DNA of 64,000 nucleotides from JAWLHU01 sp049325315. Lineage in GTDB: Bacteria; Bacillota; Sulfobacillia; Symbiobacteriales; Symbiobacteriaceae. The notes beneath the pieces are model-generated. The model made no database searches. It had not been told where the DNA came from and saw nothing but the letters and a program-made list of their open reading frames with translations. Of this stretch, positions 8,668 through 16,461 are shown piece by piece. The translations under genes were made by a program, and so were the position numbers. Each line of letters opens with the position of its first letter. The stretch's first letter is position 1. Location of the stretch: assembly GCA_049325315.1 (NCBI GenBank), contig JBMONB010000074.1, positions 1 to 64,000 on the forward strand, in the 5' to 3' direction.

Positions 8668-10128
8668 GTGCAACTCCGGAGGAGATCCGTCTTCAACCTC
8701 CCTGGAGTCATCCTGTTCGTTCTGGCCTGTGCCGGTGCCGTGGGTCCGGTCTCCGGGGCAGCGGGTATCCTCCCCGCGAACGTTCACCAGGCTGTGGCGC
8801 AGCAGGTAAAGACCAATCCCGATGGGCTGGTGCGGGTGATCGTGACCCAAACGCCTGCCGCATCGGGCGTGGAGGACGCAGCGGTGGCGCTCGGAGCCCG
8901 AATCACCGCCAGGTGGTCGATGATCAACAGCTTTGCGGCGGAGGTGCCCGCCAGGAGCGTAAGCGCCCTTGCGAAAAATCCCGGCGTTCGGGCGGTCCTG
9001 AGCAGCAGCCCGACAGTGTCCACTGCCACGGTGGATGAAACCAGACTGAAGAGCGCCTACCCCTACGCCGTCCGGGCTGAAGAGGCCTGGCGAGCGGGGT
9101 ATACCGGTTCCGGCGTCACCATTGCCATCGTGGACAGCGGGGTTCACACCGCCGACGGCACCAACAGCGACTTCGGTGGTCGTATCAGCCACAGCGTCAG
9201 CTTCCACAAGAACGCGGCCTTTACCACCGACCGCTTCGGTCACGGCACGCATGTCGCCGCCATTGCCGCGGGGAATGGGCAGACCGGAGACGGCGCCTAC
9301 ACCGGTATTGCACCGGGTGCGAACCTGATCAACGTCAAGTTCAGCGACGACGAGGGGCGGGCATCGGAGGAGGACCTGATCAATGCCCTGCAGTGGGTCT
9401 ACGACCATCGCGAGGCGTACAACATCCGAATCGTCAACATCTCATCGACTGTGTCGACCCAGCAGAGCTATCTGGAGAGCGCAACCTCCGCTGCGGTGGA
9501 GCAGCTATGGGCCGCCGGCCTTGTGGTGGTGGTCTCGGCCGGCAACCGGGGCGGCGAAGACTGTGCCACCTGCTATGCGCCCGCGCATGACCCCTTTGTG
9601 ATCAGTGTCGGCGCCGTTGATGACGCCGGCACCCGCTCCCTGACCGACGACTTCGCCAAGGAATGGTCCAGTGCCGGCGAGACGCTGGACGGTCACATGA
9701 AGCCCGATATTACGGCACCGGGTGCTCATGTCACGGCGTATATGCCCACGGGATCCCTGCGGACCAAGGCCCCGGACAACATCGTGGACCACTCCTACTT
9801 CCGCATGGGCGGCACCTCCATGGCTGCCCCGGTCGTGTCCGGCTCCGTCGCCCTGCTGCTGGAGGCCCGGCCCGACCTGACGCCCAACCAGGTCAAGTGG
9901 CTGCTGACAAAGACGGCCCGCACCTACCAGGGGCAGCCCAGCGGAACGCCGGGCGCGCTGGATATCTGGGAGGCGATCAACTACAGCGGCTCCATCGGCG
10001 AGGCCAATCAGAATCTGAAGATGTCCCCGCTCCTCGACCCAATGTCCGGCACCATTAACTACAGTAATACGTTGTGGGGCAACACCCTGTGGGGCAACAC
10101 CCTCTGGGGAAACGCCTTCGAACTCTAG
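8668..10128 (+). CDS. Secreted subtilisin-like serine protease (S8) with LWGN-repeat tail, copy 1
   Basis: This is a 486-residue S8 peptidase precursor. It has a signal peptide (about 1-32), an inhibitor-I9-like propeptide (about 45-115, DGLVRVIV...SMINSFAAEV) and a catalytic domain. The triad is Asp in AIVDSG, His in GHGTHVAA and Ser in GGTSMAAP. A DCATC cysteine pair lies mid-domain. The C terminus is three copies of LWGN (5-residue period NTLWG). An ATG at 8659 abuts the ribosome binding site GAAGGGAG, so the GTG 9 bases beyond it is preferred. It is followed by a close paralogue in the same orientation. Substrate is unknown. Confidence 0.92.
   Translation: MQLRRRSVFNLPGVILFVLACAGAVGPVSGAAGILPANVHQAVAQQVKTNPDGLVRVIVTQTPAASGVEDAAVALGARITARWSMINSFAAEVPARSVSALAKNPGVRAVLSSSPTVSTATVDETRLKSAYPYAVRAEEAWRAGYTGSGVTIAIVDSGVHTADGTNSDFGGRISHSVSFHKNAAFTTDRFGHGTHVAAIAAGNGQTGDGAYTGIAPGANLINVKFSDDEGRASEEDLINALQWVYDHREAYNIRIVNISSTVSTQQSYLESATSAAVEQLWAAGLVVVVSAGNRGGEDCATCYAPAHDPFVISVGAVDDAGTRSLTDDFAKEWSSAGETLDGHMKPDITAPGAHVTAYMPTGSLRTKAPDNIVDHSYFRMGGTSMAAPVVSGSVALLLEARPDLTPNQVKWLLTKTARTYQGQPSGTPGALDIWEAINYSGSIGEANQNLKMSPLLDPMSGTINYSNTLWGNTLWGNTLWGNAFEL
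10068..10118 (+). repeat. Tandem 15-base repeats encoding LWGN
   Basis: Three near-identical 15-base units encode NTLWG at the end of the first subtilase. The matching array in the paralogue (11635-11685) encodes NVLWG. Confidence 0.8.
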
Positions 10129-10152
10129 CCAAAGAGAGCGTAGCTGACATGG

Positions 10153-10178
10153 TCCGGGCGCCCGGAGGGGCGCCCGGC
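10153..10178 (+). terminator. GC-rich hairpin between the two subtilase genes
   Basis: CCGGGCGCC and GGCGCCCGG form a strong stem 25 bases after the first stop codon, but no T-run follows. It may stabilise the upstream message or attenuate read-through rather than act as a complete terminator. Confidence 0.4.
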
Positions 10179-10225
10179 CTATGCTAGACGACCGATCGAG
10201 TCATCGTGAAGGGAGATGGAATCGC

Positions 10226-11698
10226 GTGCAGCATACTCGAAGGGGGTCCGTGTTCGGCCTCCTGGCAAGCCTGCTGGTGATGGTACTGGGCCTGGGCGCT
10301 GCCGGGCCGGCCACGGGGTTTGGATCCGGCCTGCCGGCCCATGTCCACCCGGGCGTGCTCCAACAGACACTGGGCCACCCGGGGGCAACCTTGCGAGTGA
10401 TCGTCATGAAGGCGGCAGGCGCAGAAGGGGTTGAAGCAGCCGCCATCGCTGCCGGCGGTCGGGTGACCGGTTCCTGGCCGATGATCAATGCCTTTGGGGT
10501 CGAACTGGAGGCCTCCGGCCTGGCTGCGCTCTCCCGGATTCCAGGAGTCAGGGCGGTGCTGGCCGATCACCCCGTCTCATCGACGAAGGTCGGAAAGGGC
10601 CAGGGCCATTCCGAGCCTGCGCTCCCGTATGTCATGGCAGTGAAGGCCCACAACATGTGGAATGAGGGCTTCACAGGGGCAGGTGTCACGGTCGCGGTCG
10701 TCGACACCGGCATTTACAGTGATCCGGCCAGCCCGACGGACTTCGGCAACCGGGTGCTGGCAAACGTGGCGGTAAACGAGGCGGCCACCACCTCCACCGA
10801 TGAGTACGGACACGGCACCCATGTGGCGGCCATCGTCGGCGGCAACGGGCTTCACAGCGGCGGGGCTTACTCCGGCATTGCACCGGGGGTCAACCTGGTG
10901 AACGTCAAGATCGACGACGGCACCGGCAGCGCCTCCGAGCGGGACCTGCTCACCGGCCTGCAGTGGGTCTACGACCACCGGGCCGAGTACAACATCCGGG
11001 TGGTTAACATCTCCTCCACCGTCACCACGGCGGTCAGCTACCTGGAGAGCCCCACCGCAGCGGCGGTAGAGCAACTCTGGATGAACGGTGTTGTCGTGGT
11101 GGTGGCCGCGGGGAACCAGGGCAGCGATCCCTGTGCGGTCTGCCGCCCGCCGGCCAACGATCCCTTCGTCATCGCCGTCGGCGCCGTGGACGACAATGGC
11201 ACCTCGGTCCTGAGCGATGACTTCATGAAGGAGTGGTCCAGCCGGGGGACCACCCAGGACGGCTTCGCCAAGCCGGACCTGGTGGCGCCGGGAGCGCAGA
11301 TCATCTCCTACATGCCTGTGGGAGCGCTGCGGCAGGCCGCCCCTGGCAATATCGTCGACACCCACTACTTCCGGATGGGCGGGACCTCCATGTCGGCACC
11401 GGTGGTCTCCGGCGTGGTCGCCCTGCTGCTCCAGGCGAGGCCCGACCTGACCCCAAACCAGGTCAAGTGGCTGCTGCAGACCACCGCCCGCGGCTACCGG
11501 GACCGCCCGCCCGAGACCCCAGGCATCGTCAACGCCATGTCGGCGGCGGAGTACAAGCAGCCGGTCGGATCAGCCAACCAGGGCATCGCCCCGTCGACAC
11601 TGCTGGATCCCAGTGACGGGACGATCGACTACAGCAACGTGCTCTGGGGGAATGTGCTCTGGGGCAACGTGCTCTGGGGGAACAGCCCGGATTACTAG
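10226..11698 (+). CDS. Secreted subtilisin-like serine protease (S8) with LWGN-repeat tail, copy 2
   Basis: This paralogue of the preceding gene is about 490 residues. It has a signal peptide, an I9-like propeptide (LRVIVMKAAG...MINAFGVELEA) and the S8 triad: Asp in AVVDTG, His in GHGTHVAA, Ser in GGTSMSAP. The cysteine pair is DPCAVC, in the same place as in copy 1. The tail is again three LWGN units, here with Val in place of Thr. The GTG at 10226 is preferred because it aligns with the start of copy 1 and follows AAGGGAG; the upstream in-frame ATG at 10181 lacks support. Two secreted copies suggest extracellular protein use or processing of a surface target. Confidence 0.92.
   Translation: MQHTRRGSVFGLLASLLVMVLGLGAAGPATGFGSGLPAHVHPGVLQQTLGHPGATLRVIVMKAAGAEGVEAAAIAAGGRVTGSWPMINAFGVELEASGLAALSRIPGVRAVLADHPVSSTKVGKGQGHSEPALPYVMAVKAHNMWNEGFTGAGVTVAVVDTGIYSDPASPTDFGNRVLANVAVNEAATTSTDEYGHGTHVAAIVGGNGLHSGGAYSGIAPGVNLVNVKIDDGTGSASERDLLTGLQWVYDHRAEYNIRVVNISSTVTTAVSYLESPTAAAVEQLWMNGVVVVVAAGNQGSDPCAVCRPPANDPFVIAVGAVDDNGTSVLSDDFMKEWSSRGTTQDGFAKPDLVAPGAQIISYMPVGALRQAAPGNIVDTHYFRMGGTSMSAPVVSGVVALLLQARPDLTPNQVKWLLQTTARGYRDRPPETPGIVNAMSAAEYKQPVGSANQGIAPSTLLDPSDGTIDYSNVLWGNVLWGNVLWGNSPDY
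11635..11686 (+). repeat. Tandem 15-base repeats encoding LWGN (second array)
   Basis: Three 15-base units encode NVLWG at the 3' end of the second subtilase gene. Third-base differences between units show some selection for the peptide. Confidence 0.8.
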
Positions 11699-11716
11699 GT
11701 CCACACAGAAGACAGA

Positions 11717-11752
11717 GACCGGACGCCCTCGCGGCGTCCGGTCTTGTCGTCT
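11717..11752 (+). terminator. Intrinsic terminator after the subtilases
   Basis: GACCGGACGCC and GGCGTCCGGTC form an 11-base-pair stem followed by TTGTCGTCT. It lies between convergent genes, so it may also stop transcription from the molybdoenzyme operon. Confidence 0.7.
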
Positions 11753-11934
11753 CAGCTCAGGTTGACTTCCTTGTAGCCGTAGAGCTTGGCTGGGGCCTGG
11801 GGCTGCATGGGCTTGGCCAGTTTCGCAGCCAACTTTCCGGCACCGGGCAGCCCCCGGCGGGCGGCGACCACGGCCATACCCGCCAGGGCGCCGGTCAGGA
11901 GGGCCAGAATCGTGGTGCGGCGCTTCTCGTTCAT
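11752..11934 (-). CDS. Small membrane protein of the NapA-like operon
   Basis: This 60-residue protein was not assigned to a family. An N-terminal hydrophobic helix (about residues 8-25, TTILALLTGALAGMAVVAA) is followed by a basic, Lys/Ala/Pro-rich tail ending KLYGYKEVNLS. A GAGGAGG-type binding site lies at suitable spacing before its ATG, 20 bases after the DmsC-like gene, so it is most likely translated as the last gene of that operon. It could be a small accessory or assembly subunit of the reductase. A frame-shifted reading joining it to the DmsC region is not credible. Confidence 0.65.
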   Translation of the reverse strand: MNEKRRTTILALLTGALAGMAVVAARRGLPGAGKLAAKLAKPMQPQAPAKLYGYKEVNLS

Positions 11935-11954
11935 CGGTTCCCTCGCCTCCTCTC

Positions 11955-12926
11955 TTAGAACCAGGGGCGGCCGGTCAGGTAGAAGAGCGCCCGACCTGCC
12001 ATCTCGCCGACCAGCACTAGGACCAGGCCCGCTGCGATCAGCCCGTTGCAGAGTTTGAGGCTGGCGCCGCGCTGGTGCAGCGCCCACAGCAGCACCGCCA
12101 ACAGGGCTGGAACGCCGACCCCGAGCCACACCTGCAGGTTGAGCATGAGTCCGTTCTGCTCCACCACTGTCTGGGCCAGCAGCAGGGCGGTGTTCACCGT
12201 CTCCTTGCCCACCGCTGCATTGCCTGCGGCGCCGGGGGTAGCAGCCGCTGCCGCAGCGCCCGCCGCCAGGTAGCTCAGGCGGGTCACCAGGCTGACGCCG
12301 TAGGCGACGGCCCCCGCCAGCAGCGTGATGCCCAGCCGCCGGTGCGACCGCCGGACCGTCGCCTCCCCCTGCTCCAGGTCGATCACACGGCCCCAGGCGA
12401 AGGAGTAGACCGCCGCCACCGCCAGCGGGCCGAGAATCAGCCCGGAGGCCACGAAGAGCACCAGGGTCGACCAGTGATCCCACATGGGGCGGCCCGGGAT
12501 CTGGTAGACCATGGCCTGAGCGAGAACCCCCAATGCCCCGACCACGCCGGTGATAATCCCGATGATCCGGCGCAGTTCGGCATCGTTGATCCGCTTCCAC
12601 CAGAGGTAGGTGTAGACGGCGATCAGTCCGAAGAAGAGGCCGAAGAGCCAGATTTCCCGGGACATCCACGAGGAGTCGAGGTTCCGCAGCGCCCGGAAGG
12701 CGTACTGCGGCCGGCCCAGGTGGGTGGTGGAGAAGAGAAGGCCCAGGGCGGTGAGCGGGACGAGAATAAAGGTGCCAATGCGGGTGAAGGCATCTTGAAC
12801 GGCATCGGGCGCCTTGCGCTTGAGGAAATCGCTCACCAGCAGGACCCAGAAGGCGCCAACTGAGGCCTGGGTGAAGAGGGTGAAGACCACCAGGCTGTAT
12901 TGGGCATCATGCAGCCACTCAGTCAT
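11955..12926 (-). CDS. DmsC-like membrane anchor / quinol-oxidising subunit
   Basis: This 323-residue integral membrane protein has about eight hydrophobic segments. The DmsC signature is near the N terminus (STTHLGRPQYAFRALRNLDS, then SWMSREIW). In known complexes this subunit oxidises menaquinol at the outer face and passes electrons to the DmsB-type Fe-S subunit. Its ATG overlaps the Fe-S gene by 8 bases, which argues for an obligate partnership. E. coli DmsC is somewhat shorter (about 287 residues). No haem ligands of the NarI type are evident. Confidence 0.85.
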   Translation of the reverse strand: MTEWLHDAQYSLVVFTLFTQASVGAFWVLLVSDFLKRKAPDAVQDAFTRIGTFILVPLTALGLLFSTTHLGRPQYAFRALRNLDSSWMSREIWLFGLFFGLIAVYTYLWWKRINDAELRRIIGIITGVVGALGVLAQAMVYQIPGRPMWDHWSTLVLFVASGLILGPLAVAAVYSFAWGRVIDLEQGEATVRRSHRRLGITLLAGAVAYGVSLVTRLSYLAAGAAAAAATPGAAGNAAVGKETVNTALLLAQTVVEQNGLMLNLQVWLGVGVPALLAVLLWALHQRGASLKLCNGLIAAGLVLVLVGEMAGRALFYLTGRPWF

Positions 12927-13527
12927 GCGGCTTGCCCTCCTTCGGCGGGGCGATCTCGACCCGGTGCTCGGGCTGTGGCCCCTTCAGCGGCCAGGCGAAC
13001 CGGGTGCTGGCCTGGGTGATGGATGCGTCGGGGAAACCAGGCGCCTCCCGGACCACCTGCCGCTGGGTGGCGGCATGCTGGTCCACATCACCGAAGGTGA
13101 GTGCACCGGTCAGGCAGGACTCGACGCACCGGGGCATCAGCCCCTCGTCGATCCGCTGGTAGCAGCCGTTGCACTTCGAGACGACACCCTGCTCCGGGTC
13201 GAACTGGGGCACGCCGTAGGGGCAGGTCCAGGTGCAGTACTGGCAGCCGATGCATGCCATGGGGTCGTGAATCACCAGACCGTCCTTCTCCCGCTTGGTG
13301 TACGCCTCCACCGGGCAGCCCTTCATGCAGGCCGGATCCACACAGTGGTTGCAGGCCAGGGAGAGGTGCACCCGCAGGGCGGTGGGGAACTCGCCCATCT
13401 CAAAGGAGCGTACCTTCCGCCAGCGGATCTCGGGCGGCATGCGGTAGAAGTCCTTGCAGGCGGCCTCACAGCACTTGCAGCCGATGCATTTTTCCATATC
13501 GGCGTGGAAGCCGAGTTGTGTGGTCAT
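12919..13527 (-). CDS. DmsB-like 4x[4Fe-4S] electron-transfer subunit
   Basis: This 202-residue ferredoxin-like protein has four cysteine clusters: CIGCKCCEAAC, CNHCVDPACMKGCP, CIGCQYCTWTC and CNGCYQ...CVESC. This is the full set for four [4Fe-4S] clusters as in DmsB, PhsB or NrfC. It has no signal peptide of its own, so it is probably exported by hitch-hiking with the Tat-targeted catalytic subunit. It lies between the catalytic and membrane genes of one operon. The role is electron transfer from the DmsC-like subunit to the molybdenum enzyme. Confidence 0.92.
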   Translation of the reverse strand: MTTQLGFHADMEKCIGCKCCEAACKDFYRMPPEIRWRKVRSFEMGEFPTALRVHLSLACNHCVDPACMKGCPVEAYTKREKDGLVIHDPMACIGCQYCTWTCPYGVPQFDPEQGVVSKCNGCYQRIDEGLMPRCVESCLTGALTFGDVDQHAATQRQVVREAPGFPDASITQASTRFAWPLKGPQPEHRVEIAPPKEGKPHD

Positions 13528-13542
13528 GCGGAGTCCCCCCTT

Positions 13543-15747
13543 TTAGGCCTTGCGGATGCGCACGGCCTGCTGCTTGTAGTTGGGTTCCTTGGAGAACTGG
13601 TCGACGGCCCAGACGGTGAGCTGGTTGACAGGGCCCTCGTTGAAGTGCATGGGCACGAAGCAGGCGCCCGGGGCGATCATGGCGGTGACGACCACCTTCG
13701 CCTCCATCTTGCCGCGCCGGCTCTCAAGGATCACCCGGTCGCCGTACTCGACACCCAGCTTCCCGGCGTCACGCGGGTTCATCTCCACGTAGGCCCCGGG
13801 CACCAGGTTGTTCAGCTCGGGCACCTTGCGGGTCTTGGTGCCGGTGTGGTAGTGCTCCTGCACCCGGCCCGAGTTCAGGTTGAAGGGGTAGACAGCGTCG
13901 GGCAGCTCGGGCAGGGGCGCCGGATCCATCGCCCAGAGCACCGCCTTGCCGTCGGGGGTGTTGAACTTGCCATCGGCGTAGAGGCGGGGCGTGCCCTTCG
14001 ACTCAGCCGTCTTGACCGGCCACTGCAGCCCCTTGTTCGCCTCGATCTTCTCGTAGGTGACGCCCGAGTAGTCGTTGGGGCGCCCCTTGGTCAGCTTCTT
14101 GATCTCCTCGAAAGCATCGGCCGTGGTCTTGAAGGGGAAGAGGGCGCCGTAGCCCATGCGGTGGGCTACATCGAGGAAGATGTCAAAGTCGGGCCGCGCC
14201 TCGCCCGGCGGCTTCACGGCGGGCTTGAGGAGGTTCATGCGCCGCTCGGAGTTGACCAGAATACCGCTCTTCTCCGCCCACATGGCAGCGGGCAGGTAGA
14301 TATGGGCGGCCTCGGCGGTGTCCACCGTCTCGTAGGCGTCTTGCACCACCAGCAGATCGAGCATCTCCAGCGCCTTGCGGACCCGGTTCTGGTCGGGGAG
14401 CGAGATCAGCGGGTTGGTGCAGATCACCCAGAGCGCCTTGATCTTGCCGGCAAGAATGGCATCGATGATCTCAGTGATGGCGGGCGACTTGTCGGGGAGC
14501 TTTTTCGGGTCGACGCCCCAGAGCGCCGCCACCTCTTCCCGGTGCTTGGCGTTGGGTACCGCCCGGTAGCCCGGGTAGCTGGAGGAGCCGCCCACCTCGC
14601 GGGAGGCCATGGCGGCCGGCTGGCCGGTGATCGAGAAGGAACCGCAGCCCGGCTTGCCGATCTTGCCCTGAATCAGGTTCAGGTTGTGGAAGGCGTTGTT
14701 GGTCTGGGTGCCGTTAACCGACTGGTTGATGCCCATGACCCACATGGCCAGGGAGCGCTCCGCCCGCCCGTAGAGCCGGGCAGCGGCCACAATCTGCTCC
14801 GCCGGCACGCCGCACTCCTTGGCGGCGTACTCGGGGGTGTATTTCTCCAGGTGGGCGGCCAGCTTGTCGAAGCCCTTGGTGTGCGCCTCAATGTAGGCCT
14901 TGTCGATCAGGCCTTCCTTGATCGTCACATGCGCCATGGCGTTCAGCAGGGTCAGGTCGGTGCCCGGCTTGATCGGCAGGTAGATGTTGGCGATGCGGCT
15001 CACCTGGGTGATGCGCGGGTCGATGCAGATCAGCTTGGCGCCCTTCTCCACCGCCTTGACCACCCGCCCGAAGAGAATCGGGTGGCACTCCGACATGTTG
15101 GAGCCGGAGATCATGATCACCTGGGCATGCTCGATATCCTCATAGCCACCCACGGGCCCATCGGTGCCGAAGGAGCGAATGTGGCCCACCACGGCGGAAG
15201 CCATGCAGGTGCGGGTGTTGCCATCGAGGTTGGCGGTGCCGATTCCGGCCCGCATCAGCTTGCCGAGGACGTAGTACTCCTCCATGCACATCTGGCCGGT
15301 GTTATAGCAGGCAACAGAGTCGGGGCCGTGCTTCTCGATCAACTCCCTGAACTTGACGACCATGGCGTCGAGCGCCTGGTCCCACGTGGCCCGCTGCATC
15401 TGGCCGTTCGTGCGCACCAGCGGATACTTACCCCGGTCGGGGGCGGTGATCATCTTCCACTGGTAGATTCCCTTGGCACAGAGCAGCCCATCGTTGACGG
15501 GATATCCCTCGGTGCCACGCACGGCGACGGGCTCACCGCCCTTGACGCCGATCTCAATACCGCAGCCGGTACCGCAGAAGCCGCAGGTGGAATAGATCCA
15601 CTTCTCGGGCTCCACATGGGCCGGTGCCGGACCGCCACTCACATAGCTGCCCGGGGTGGTGGCGAACGCCTCGCCGGCCAACCCCACCGTGGCCGTCGCT
15701 GCAAGGGAAAGCTTGAGGAATGAGCGCCGGTCGATCCCTCGGGTCAT
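13543..15747 (-). CDS. Tat-exported NapA/NasA-type molybdopterin oxidoreductase
   Basis: This is a 734-residue catalytic subunit. A Tat signal (RRSFLKL at 7-13) is followed by a [4Fe-4S] motif, C55, C58, C62 and C90. The likely molybdenum ligand is C181 in TRTCMASAVVGH. The following FGTDGPVGGYEDIEHA and GSNMSECHPI match the nitrate reductase (Nap/Nas/NarB) branch, as does ITGQPAAMASREVGG. Nitrate is therefore the most likely substrate, although another oxyanion is possible. It is unusual that the partners are DmsB/DmsC-like rather than NapB/NapC. A perfect Fnr-type box lies 146 bases upstream of the start. Confidence 0.88.
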   Translation of the reverse strand: MTRGIDRRSFLKLSLAATATVGLAGEAFATTPGSYVSGGPAPAHVEPEKWIYSTCGFCGTGCGIEIGVKGGEPVAVRGTEGYPVNDGLLCAKGIYQWKMITAPDRGKYPLVRTNGQMQRATWDQALDAMVVKFRELIEKHGPDSVACYNTGQMCMEEYYVLGKLMRAGIGTANLDGNTRTCMASAVVGHIRSFGTDGPVGGYEDIEHAQVIMISGSNMSECHPILFGRVVKAVEKGAKLICIDPRITQVSRIANIYLPIKPGTDLTLLNAMAHVTIKEGLIDKAYIEAHTKGFDKLAAHLEKYTPEYAAKECGVPAEQIVAAARLYGRAERSLAMWVMGINQSVNGTQTNNAFHNLNLIQGKIGKPGCGSFSITGQPAAMASREVGGSSSYPGYRAVPNAKHREEVAALWGVDPKKLPDKSPAITEIIDAILAGKIKALWVICTNPLISLPDQNRVRKALEMLDLLVVQDAYETVDTAEAAHIYLPAAMWAEKSGILVNSERRMNLLKPAVKPPGEARPDFDIFLDVAHRMGYGALFPFKTTADAFEEIKKLTKGRPNDYSGVTYEKIEANKGLQWPVKTAESKGTPRLYADGKFNTPDGKAVLWAMDPAPLPELPDAVYPFNLNSGRVQEHYHTGTKTRKVPELNNLVPGAYVEMNPRDAGKLGVEYGDRVILESRRGKMEAKVVVTAMIAPGACFVPMHFNEGPVNQLTVWAVDQFSKEPNYKQQAVRIRKA

Positions 15748-15848
15748 CTGTACAACCTCCCGCCTGGAGTTTCTTCACAATTAAAACGAAATGGTCTACT
15801 CTCATTCTAACAGCCGGGCTGCATAGGCCTGTATTGCACAACCGGGTT

Positions 15849-15879
15849 GAAAAAGTCCACCCGAAAAACCGGGTGGACG
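15849..15879 (-). terminator. Intrinsic terminator inside the leader of the NapA-like operon
   Basis: On the minus strand GTCCACCCG, a GTTTTT loop and CGGGTGGAC are followed by TTTTT. The hairpin lies between the Fnr-type box and the start codon, about 100 bases before the gene. No minus-strand gene lies upstream of it, so an attenuation role is possible. Confidence 0.6.
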
Positions 15880-15892
15880 TTCGATGTGCATG

Positions 15893-15908
15893 TGTGATTT
15901 TGATCACA
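15893..15908. promoter_or_regulatory. Perfect Crp/Fnr-family box
   Basis: TGTGATTTTGATCACA is TGTGA-N6-TCACA, the consensus of B. subtilis Fnr and of E. coli CRP. It lies between the divergent NapA-like and CPBP genes. Given the neighbouring respiratory genes, Fnr-type anaerobic control is the best reading. No Fnr/Crp gene lies in this window. Confidence 0.75.
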
Positions 15909-15991
15909 GACCAGTGGGCCGTCTCGGTCACGCGCATCAATCTTGGCAGGAGTCAGGGCCACCCTGGCCGGTCTTCCGGGGCGGAGCCTAC

Positions 15992-16390
15992 GTGGGCTGG
16001 TCCCTGCTGAGCGGCGTTCTGCTGATTCTGCTCTCCTACCCGCCCCTTCTGCGCATGGGGCAGAAGGACGCCCGTACATACTGGCAGCGAGCCCAGGCCT
16101 GGCACAACGCCAACCCCCGCGCCTTCTGGGCCCACACCGCCTACCTGGTGGTCTACCCGGGCTTCGTGGAGGAGTTGATCTTCCGCTGGTTCTTCCTGGC
16201 GGCGCTGTGGCCGTCGTTAGGTGGATGGGCAATCCTGGCGGCCCCTCTGTTCAACCTGCTCTGGCATCTGCCCGTCTGGGTTGACCTGGTCCGGCGGCAG
16301 GCCCCCACCCCGTGGGAGCGTGCAAAGATGCTCTGGTCCATCGCGGCTCCTGCCACCGCCTTTGCCCTGGTCCTCACCGTGGCTGCCTAA
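15992..16390 (+). CDS. Small CPBP-family intramembrane protein
   Basis: This is a 132-residue membrane protein with the CPBP (CAAX protease and bacteriocin-processing) motifs EELIFR (EExxxR) and FNLLWH (FxxxH). CPBP proteins are usually 200 residues or more, so this one holds little beyond the catalytic core. The GTG at 15992 follows GGCGGAG at good spacing. An in-frame ATG lies at 15884, but it overlaps the regulatory box region and has no binding site. It is divergent from the NapA-like operon. The substrate is unknown. Confidence 0.7.
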   Translation: MGWSLLSGVLLILLSYPPLLRMGQKDARTYWQRAQAWHNANPRAFWAHTAYLVVYPGFVEELIFRWFFLAALWPSLGGWAILAAPLFNLLWHLPVWVDLVRRQAPTPWERAKMLWSIAAPATAFALVLTVAA

Positions 16391-16392
16391 AC

Positions 16393-16428
16393 GACCCCCT
16401 ACCCGTCACCAGGTAGGGGGTCTTTTCT
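16393..16428 (+). terminator. Intrinsic terminator after the CPBP gene
   Basis: GACCCCCTACC pairs with GGTAGGGGGTC and is followed by TTTTCTT. It lies between convergent genes. Confidence 0.9.
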
Positions 16429-16461
16429 TAGACTGGCGTCTAATTTTAGACTCGAGTCTAA
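16428..16461. repeat. Two adjacent TTAGAC-N4-GTCTAA palindromes
   Basis: TTAGACTGGCGTCTAA (16428-16443) and TTAGACTCGAGTCTAA (16446-16461) are 16-base palindromes sharing both arms, 18 bases apart centre to centre. They lie just after the CPBP terminator, and the second one overlaps the last codons of the convergent metallo-hydrolase gene. Confidence 0.6.

Noticed and set aside
10068..11686. CRISPR-like array at the subtilase 3' ends
   Set aside because: The 15-base repeats have no spacers and are in-frame coding repeats for LWGN.
12814..15723. A 969-codon open frame opposite the NapA-like and DmsB genes
   Set aside because: It mirrors genes with clear Fe-S and molybdenum motifs, is composed of low-complexity Gly/Leu/His/Val stretches and has no ribosome binding site or domain.
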